NCBI GenBank assembly: GCA_016871445.1
Contig: VHDH01000001.1
Location: forward strand, 20,229 to 84,228
Source: Verrucomicrobiota bacterium
GTDB lineage: Bacteria; Verrucomicrobiota; Verrucomicrobiia; Limisphaerales; SXTU01
Direction: 5' to 3'
Length of the DNA stretch: 64,000 bases
The first letter of the stretch is position 1; each line of letters opens with the position of its first letter. A program made the translations under genes and the position numbers. The notes under the pieces are model-generated. The model saw nothing but the letters and a program-made list of their open reading frames with translations. It searched no databases and was not told where the DNA came from. Positions 27,271 through 36,200 of this stretch are shown here, in pieces.

Positions 27271-30200
27271 ATGAACCGAACGCACCCTCCGCTCCTCGCC
27301 CTTGCGCTCCTCGTCGGCACGTTCACCCTCGCGGCGCAGGACGCGCCGAAGGCCCCGGCTGTTGCCGTGCCCGCCACGAACGCCCCCACGAAGGCCGTCA
27401 CCATCGCGCCCAGCACCGCCGCGCCCGCGTCCAACGCGCGCAACATTCGCTTTCAGTTCGATGGCATTCCTTACGGCGATGTCATCGAACGGTTTGCGCA
27501 AATGGCGGGCAAGCCACTTCTCGCTGGCAACAAACCCGAGGGCACGCTGACCTACAATGACCCCAACGCCTACACTTATGGCGAGGCGCTCGACACGCTC
27601 AACGTCGTCCTCGCGATGAAGGGCGTCATGCTCGTCGAGAACGCGAACTACCTCCAACTCGTGCCTTTTAAGGAGCTGCCGTCCACGCCGCTGAAGCTCC
27701 TGCGCGGCGCCGCACCCGTCGGAGACGTGCGGCCCGGCGAGGTCGTTACCGCCGTGCTCGACGCTAAGAACGTAGACTCGAAGGAAATCACGGATTCGCT
27801 CACCTCGATGCTATCGAGCGCCGGTTCCATGGCCGTGCTGCCGCGCGGGCGCGGCATCATCATCACCGACCGGCTGGCGAATATTCAGCGCATCAAAACT
27901 CTGCTCGCCACCATCGACATCGAGGCACCAGCCGAGCGAATGATGAAAACCTTCGCGCTGCAAAATAGCTCTGGGGCGATAGTTGCCGACCTGCTCAACC
28001 GCACTTTCGGTGTCGCCACCGCACCCAGGCGCCAAGAGTTCAACCCAAATACCAAGGCGATGCAAATCCTGCCGCCGGACCCGAACGAATACATCACTGC
28101 GGTCTACGACGACGCCTCGCGCACGATGGTGCTATTCGGCCCGCGCGAGCGCATCGCGCTGGCGGAGGAGTTGATTGCGAAGTTCGAGCAACGCGAAGGC
28201 CCCTCCGGCGATGTGCGCATTTACCAGCTGCAGTCCACCAAGGCCGACGAAATCGCCATGATTATCCGACAGGCGATTCCCGGCGTTGCCGAGCCAAAAG
28301 AAACTGGCTCTGCGGCCGCCACCAAGGCGCGCGTCATCGCCGACTCACAGCAAAACCGCCTCATCGTCGCGTCGCCCGTGGCAGGACAGTTGGAGCAGAT
28401 TGATCTGCTCATCAGCCGCGTGGACAAAGGCACGACCGGTAACGTGAATACCAACAACGCGCCGCTCCGGGTTCAGTCAGTGATGCTCACCAAAGTCTTC
28501 CGTCCCCGTGCGACCGAGCCAAAGGACTTCGCCCAAATTGTTACACAGGCGCTCACGCGGCGCGACCCCGGCGGGCGCGCCGGCATCACCGCCAGTGTCA
28601 TTCACGATCCCGGCAGCAAGACGGTAGTAATCTCCGGTACGCTTGGCGACCTCCAGACCGCGACGGAGATTCTCACACAGTTGGAGACTGGCACTTCCCA
28701 ACCGCAGGCGCTCCAGACGCGTTTCATCGAAGTCGGCACGGCGGCGGACGCGAAGCGCCTGTTGCCGCTCGTGGAAGAGCTTTACCGCAACCAAATGAGC
28801 GGCGCGGGCGCGCTCGACTCCGGCGCGCACGCCAAGCTGATGAGCGACGATAACGGGAGGCTCATCGTGACGGCGAGCGAGGCACACCTGATTCGGGTGG
28901 AGGAGCTTGTAAAGCAACTGCGTGGAAAAAACGGCGTGGTGATGAACCGCCAGCTTTCGATCATTGCACTTAAAAACACCAAGTTGGATGCGATCCTCGC
29001 TGGTTTTGAGAAGCTACTCTCTGACCGCATGGCCGACCGACGCTTCGAGGGCCAGCCAAAGCCCTCGGTCGTGCCAGATAACGCGAACAACCGGGTGCTC
29101 GTCACGGCAACCCCTGAGCAGTTGAAGGAGATTGAGCAACTCGTGCAAGTGGTGGATGTCGCGCCTGCAACGCAACGCCGCGAGATGGTTGTCCTCCCCG
29201 TGCGCGCCAAGACCCCGGCGGAAATCATCACCCTCGCCACGCAACTCCTCGCACAGATGGGTGGCGCTGGCGCGGACCCCCAGATGGAGCCCAAGCTCAT
29301 CCCCGACGCGAGCGGTAAACAAATCATTTTGCTCGCTGCCCAGAAAGATTTGCAGCGTGTGCGCGAGTTGGTCACTCAGCTCGACACGGCCACCATCCAG
29401 AACCTCGCCCGCCAGTTCCGTTCGGTGGAACTCAATGCGCGCTCGGCAGCGGAGCTAACCCCGCTAGTCACGCAGCTTTATCAGGAGCAACTTAAGGGGC
29501 AGAACGAGCCGCCCGGCGGCGCGGCCACTGTGCTCGCTGACGCCAAGAACAACCGCATCATGGTCAGCGGCGCGGACGCGGAAATCACCCGTGTCGAGGC
29601 CATCATCCGCCAGCTCGACCCCGCCGGCCGGAAGCCCGCCCGTGACGAAACGCGCGTCTTTCGCTTGCGTGCCGCGCTGGCCGCCGAAATTTCCGGCCTC
29701 GTCGAAAAGAGCCTTAATGCGCAGGCACAGACGGTAAAAGTGCTCGTGGACGCGCGCAGCAATAGCCTCATCCTCAGTGGGGAGCCGGATGCGGTCGAGG
29801 CCGCATCGAAAGTCATCCAACAGCTCGACACGCCCGGCGACGTGCAGCCGCGCGAGATGCGTGTGATGGAGTTGAAGCAGGGCGACGCTGCCGCCATCGC
29901 CGCGCTCGCCACGCCGCTGGTCACCGAACTGCTCAAGAGCCAACGCGGGCCGGAGTATTCGCCCACGGTCAAAATCATCGCCGACGCTGCCTCGAACCGA
30001 CTCATCATCAGCGGGCCGCGCAACGAGCTGCTCGCGGTTAATACCATCGTTGAACAACTCGACCAAGCGCCCGAAGGCGCGGGCGGCGCGCGCGTGTTCA
30101 AGCTCAATAACGCCACCGCGCTCAAGGTTGTTGGGGTCGTCTCCAACGCGATGGTGAAGTTTGACGCGCGCAACCAGCCCATCCGCCGGATCACCGTAAG

Positions 30201-33200
30201 TGCAGACCCGGATTCAAACAGTATTGTCGTCGCGGGTACACGGCAGGACCTGAAGGACGCCGAGAACATCATCCAGCGCCTTGATAATGAGGGCATTGAC
30301 CCGTCGAGTCTGGAAAAACCCAAGGGCATGAAGCTTGTCGAAGTGCGCGGCGATGCTGACGCGCTCGCTGCGTTGGCCACGCGCATCTTCACAGCGCAAG
30401 CCGGGCGCAGCGCGTTGACGAATCTCGTGAGCATCACACCGAACGGCAAACGTCTTATCGTGCTAGCGCCTGAGGCGATGCTGCCGCAAATCGAGGCACT
30501 GGTGAACTCGCTTGATGCAAAGCCTGATGAGTTGCAACGCGAGCTGCATCCTATCGTGCTTAAGAACGCCTCCGCCACGGAACTGCTGCCCAAGGTCACG
30601 GCAATTTACTCCGAGCAGTCCGCCGGCAAGACACAGAAGCCCGCGACGATTTACGCCGACGCCAGCGGCACGCGGCTCAATGTCTTCGGCACGAAGCAGC
30701 AGGCCGAGGCGATTCAGCAGATTGCCGACACGCTCGCCGGGAGCGCGCCCGCGACGCGCGAGACGAAGCTGATTGACCTCGGCAAACTCACCGAAGCCAA
30801 GCGTGTGATGGCGCTCGCACTCCAGCTCTACAAAGACCAGTTCGCCGCCAACCCTCAGCTCGGCCCTGCCGACGCGCAGATGGTCAGCGACGGCGTCTCT
30901 GGCCGCGTCATCGTCAGCGCGCGCGCGGACCAGATGAAAGCCATCGAGGACATCTTCAAGCGGCTCGAACTCACGCCCGCCGCCTCGGCCGCGCGCGAGA
31001 CGCGCATGATTGAAGTTGGCTCCGCGAACGACGTGGCGCGGCTGCTGCCCATTGTGCAAAAGCTTTATGCCGAACAGTGGAAAGACCGACCCGAGACCGA
31101 CCCGGCGGACGCGCAAATCGTCGCCGACCCGCAGGGCGGGCGCGTCATTGTCACAGGCCGGCCGGAGCACGTGAAGGAGATTGAAGGCATCTTGCAGAAG
31201 CTCGGCACGGCTAAGGCCAAGCCGCAGGCGCGCGAGACGCGACTCTTCGATCTTACCACCGCCAGCGCGACAGAATTGGTCACGACCTTGAAGGTGCTTT
31301 ACACCGAGGACGCCAAGGCGCGCTTTGGCGCACAGACGCCGGATACGCTAATCATGGCCGACACGAGCGCGAACCGGTTAATTGCGGTGGGTGACACGGT
31401 GGAGCTCGAAGCTGTCGCCGGGCTGGTGAAGAAACTCGATTCCAGCGCCGCGCAAAGTTCAACGGCGCGGGTATTCAAGATTAAGTCCGCCGATCCGGCG
31501 AAGGTTGCCGAGGTGCTCACCACCGCACTGGTGCGCTTTGACGCGCTGGGCCGCGCGCAGAAGCGCGTGAGCGTCTCAGTGGACGCGAAGACCCGCACTC
31601 TCATCGTGACCGGCGATGCCAAGGAACTCGCCGCTGTTCCCACGATCATTGAACAACTCGATCAGTCACTCGGAGAACAGCCGGAGCGGAAAATACAAAC
31701 TGTGCAGCTTAACTCCACGACCCCGAACACGCTGCTTTCGCAGGCACGCAAACTTTACGACGACCAAATTAAGACGCAGCCGGAACTCACCGTGTCCGAG
31801 TTGCTCGTGATGGATGATGCCAGTGGCAGCCAGCTCATCCTCGCCGGCAGCGACGCGCAGTTGAAGTTGTTCACCCGCATCTTAGATGACCTGCAAAAGC
31901 TTCAAGTCACGCCCGGTGAGCGGGTGACTAAGTCGTTCGACCTTGGCCCAGCCGATGAGGTCACGCGGCTTGTGCCACTGGTGCGCTCGTTCTACGAGGA
32001 GAAGTGGCGCACGCGGCCGCTCTCGGACCCGGCGGACGCGACGTTCCTGCCTGACACGCGCAACGGCCGCGTCATTGTCACGGGTCGCACGAACCACCTT
32101 GTGGAGATTGAGGCGTTGCTCGGACAGTTGCGCGATGGGGCGGCGATGGAGCCGCGCACCACGCGTTTTTTTGACCTGACCAGCAGCGATGCCGGCATGC
32201 TGGTCGCCACGTTGCGCCCGCTGTATCTCGAACAAGCTAAACTGCGGCCCGGTGCACCGGCGCAGAATACGCTGATCCTCGCGGAGACAAATTCCAACCG
32301 CCTCATCGTGACCGGTACGGCTAATGAGCTGAGCGTGGTCGAGCAACTCGTCCGCGAGTTGGACAAGGCCAGCCCGCAGAGCGCCATTGCGCGTATCTTC
32401 AACCTTAAGACGGCCGACCTCGCGCAAGTCTCGGAAATCCTCACCAACGCCTTTGTGACGGCAGACCGCATCGGTCGCTCGACCAAACGCATCAGCGTGG
32501 TGGTGGACGCCAAGAATCGCAGCTTGATTGTCACAGGCGAGGTACGTGATTTGCAGGCGGTGGGGAAATTGATTGAGCAAATCGATGCTTCGCCCGCGAG
32601 CACAAACCAGGTGCGCTCGATGCGAGTCTTCGCGTTGAAAGGCCGGCGGGCGACGGAGACCGCGCCGAAGATTCGGCAAGTGTTTGAGGAGCGCGCGCGC
32701 AGCTTGCCGGAGGTCGGCACAGCGGGCGCGGTCATCGTCGAAGACATCCCCGGCAACCAGTTGATTTTCGTCGGCACTGAGGCGCAGCTCGCGCTCATGC
32801 AGGAAACCGCCGACGTAATGGATAAAGCTGGTACAACGCTCGGCCGCGAAGTGCGGGTGTTTCCGTTGGAGCGTAATTCTGCTGACGCCGTGGTGGTGAT
32901 GCTCAACCGCCTGTTCCCGCGTCAGACCGGCACCACGGATCGCGAGGACCGCATGCTCATCAGCGCCGGCGGCGACGACAACACGCTCATCGTGGACGCG
33001 ACCCGAACGGATTTAGACAAGGTTGAGCAGCTGCTGCGCGTGATGGACGCTTCACCCGCCGGCGACAAGACGACTTTCCACGCCGTACGTCTCACGAAGG
33101 GCAAAGCCGAGGAAGTTGCGACCGCTGTGACCGAGTCGTTCACCGCGAAGCTGGGCCGGGGAAAACTACCGCGCACGACGGTGACGCCCGTCAATGGTGC

Positions 33201-36200
33201 AAACACGCTGCTCATCAACGGCCCGAACGGTGAGGTCGAGAACGTGCTAAAAATCATCCAGTCGCTCGATGTGGAGATGAAGGGAGACGAGGTCGAGATT
33301 CGCATTTACAAGTTGGAGAACGGTACGGCGAAGGAAGTTTCTCTCATCATTGAGCAGTTGCTTCAAGGGATGGGCCGCGCCCGCGCCCGCGCCGCGGCGA
33401 ATGTGACCGTGGACCCGCGCGCTAACTCGCTCATCATTTCTGGCACGCCCGCTCACTTCCGCGTGGTGGAAAAGGTGCTGCCGACGCTCGACAAAGCCCC
33501 TGAGCGCGCTGACCGCGATGTGCAGTTCGTGTGGCTGAAGAAGGCGAAAGCGTTCGACGTGAGCGCGAAATTGGAGGCGCTGTTTAGCGAGCGGCCCAAG
33601 GGAGAGCAACCGCTCATCGAGCCGGACGTGATGAACAATTCCCTCACCGTCATCGCCAAGCGTGCCGACCTCGCGCAAATTCAAGACCTCATCACGCGCC
33701 TCGACGAGCAGAGCAAAGACAACAGCATCCAAGTCCGCCTCCGCCCGCTGGACCGCGTCGTGGCCGAGCAGATGGCGAAGATGTTGCAAAGCATCTATCC
33801 GCAGATGTCGCGTGGCACCGTGCGAGTGGTGGAGAAATTGGATCCACTTAAGCCCGCCGCGACCAACGCGCCCGCTACCAAAGCCCCGGCCAATGCGCCT
33901 GCTGCCCAGCCGCAAGCTGCCGTCGCGGACACGAACGCAGTCCCCGAGGTCGTCATCGCGGTGGATAAAAACGCAAACTCGCTTTTGCTCTCCGGTCCAG
34001 CATCGGAATTGGACAACGTCGAGCGCATCATTAGCGACCTCTCGCTGAACTTTTACAGCAACGAGGCCGAGTTCCGCCTGTTCCCGCTCAAGGACGCTGA
34101 CCCCATCGTCGTCGCGCGCACGTTGAATGAGTTGCTCCGCATGCCGCCGGTGGCCGTCACGCCGCAACGGCCCGGCGAACCGGTCCGAACGGTGGAGCAA
34201 CCGCCACGCATCACCGTCGTGGCCGAGCAGCGCACCCGCAGCGTGGTGGTGCGCGCGCGGCCTACGGACTTTGCGTTGATGGAGTCGCTAATCAAGCAAC
34301 TCGACAGCGCGGGCCAGACAGCCCAGCTCGATTTTCGCAGCGTGCCACTCACCAATGCGCCGCCGGAGAAAGTCCTGCCGCTCGTGCAGCAGCTGGTCAC
34401 CCAGCTCAACCTCATCCGCCCCGGCGAGCCGCTCACGGTGGTGATTGACCCCCGTTCGCGCGGGCTGCTGGTCGTCGCGCGCGAGGCCGTCATCCTTCAA
34501 GTGGAGAAGATGATTCAATCGCTCGACAAACCTGCGCCTTATATCGAGGCCGAGGTGATGGTGTTCCAATTACGGAAGGCGAATGCAACCTCCCTCGCGC
34601 TTGTGTTGCAAAACATGATTCGCCCCGGTCCGCAGGGGACGCAGTCGCCTGAAGCCCGCGAGTTGCAAGAGCAAATTCGCCGCCTGCGCGTGCTGGGCGA
34701 AGATGGGGAGGCCGTCTCGCTTGACCTCACCAAGCCCATCAAAATCAGTGCCGACGGCACGGGCGGCGGCAACCGCCTGCTACTCACCTCCACGCCGGAC
34801 AACCTCAAGGCACTCGCTGCCGTCGTCGAGTTGATGGACACGCCGCAAATCACCGAGGGCGTGAACGTCCGCATCATCAAACTCCAGCATGCCGACGCAG
34901 CGACCGTCTCGACCACGTTGCAGAGCATCTTCACCCAGGGCCGCACGCTTGCCACCGGCCCCGGCGGGCCGGGCGCGCAGCCCGAGGGCCTAACCGGCAA
35001 GGCACTCGTCAACCCCGTCGGCATCGGTGTGGACGCGCGCTCGAACACGCTCATCCTCAGCGGTCAGAACGAATCCATCGAGCTGGCCTCGAAACTGGTG
35101 GAAGACCTCGACAAGGCAGTGGACCATCCCGTCACGGAAGTCCGCCTGTTCCGGCTGAAACACGCGTCTGCCGCGCGGTTACTGCCGATGCTGCAAAGTG
35201 TCTTCGCTGAAGGCGCGCCGGTGCCTGGCACGGAGGGTTTGAAGACGCAGGTTACTCGGCTTCGCACGTTGCGCGAGGCAAACACGCCGCGCGTCACTGA
35301 TGCCGCGAAATCCCGCGCCGCGCTCGCCATGCAGGCGGATGATTTCTCGAACATCCTCATCGTTGCCGCTCGCAGCGACATGCTGCCGCTCATCGCCGAT
35401 GTCGTAGAGCAACTCGATATTCCCTCCGCCTCCGGCTTGGAAACTGTCCGCATCTTCCCACTCGCGCATGCGGACCCAGCGGCGGTGCAAAAGGTGCTGG
35501 CTGACCTCTATGCTGGTCAGCGCGCCGGCACCGTTCGTAACGAAGATAAACCCGTCATCACACTCGATGACCGCACCGGCTCGCTCATCGTTGCGGGCAA
35601 CGCAAAAAGCTTCGCCATAATCGAGGGCCTGCTTCAATCGCTCGACCGCCAGTTGCCCTTCGACCTGCGCGACATTCGCATCCTGCCGCTGGAGAACGCG
35701 GACGCAAATGTCGTCGCTGGCACATTGCAGAAGCTCATGGATGCGCGGCTCACGCAGCGCGCGCAGTTGAACAAGTCCCAGGCCGACGCGCTTAAGGTCA
35801 TTATCCTCGCCGATCAGCGTAGCAACGCCCTGCTTGTGGGCGGCGGTCGCGACGCCTTCGATATGGTGCAGATGCTCGCGAAGCAGCTCGACACACCCGG
35901 AGCGGCGTTAAGTGGACGCATCCGCTTGGTAGCCGTTCAATTCGCGGACGCGCGCCTGTTGGCTGCGACGCTGACGACGCTCTTCGAACAGCGTTACTCC
36001 ACCGCCCGCGCGACCGACGTGCAGCGGAACAAGCCGGTGATTCTCCCTGACCCGCGCAGCAACAGCTTACTCATCACCGCCAGCCAGGAGGACAACCGTG
36101 CGATTGATGAGCTGCTGCAACGCCTCGACACGCGGTTAGACAACCCGGCACTCCAACTCACCGTGCTGCCACTCAAGCACAACGACGCTGCGCGCGTGGC

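Noticed and set aside
29481..30599. 372-codon open frame on the minus strand inside the giant secretin
   Set aside because: Ser/Ala/Thr-rich shadow of the repeat coding; no motifs and no start context.
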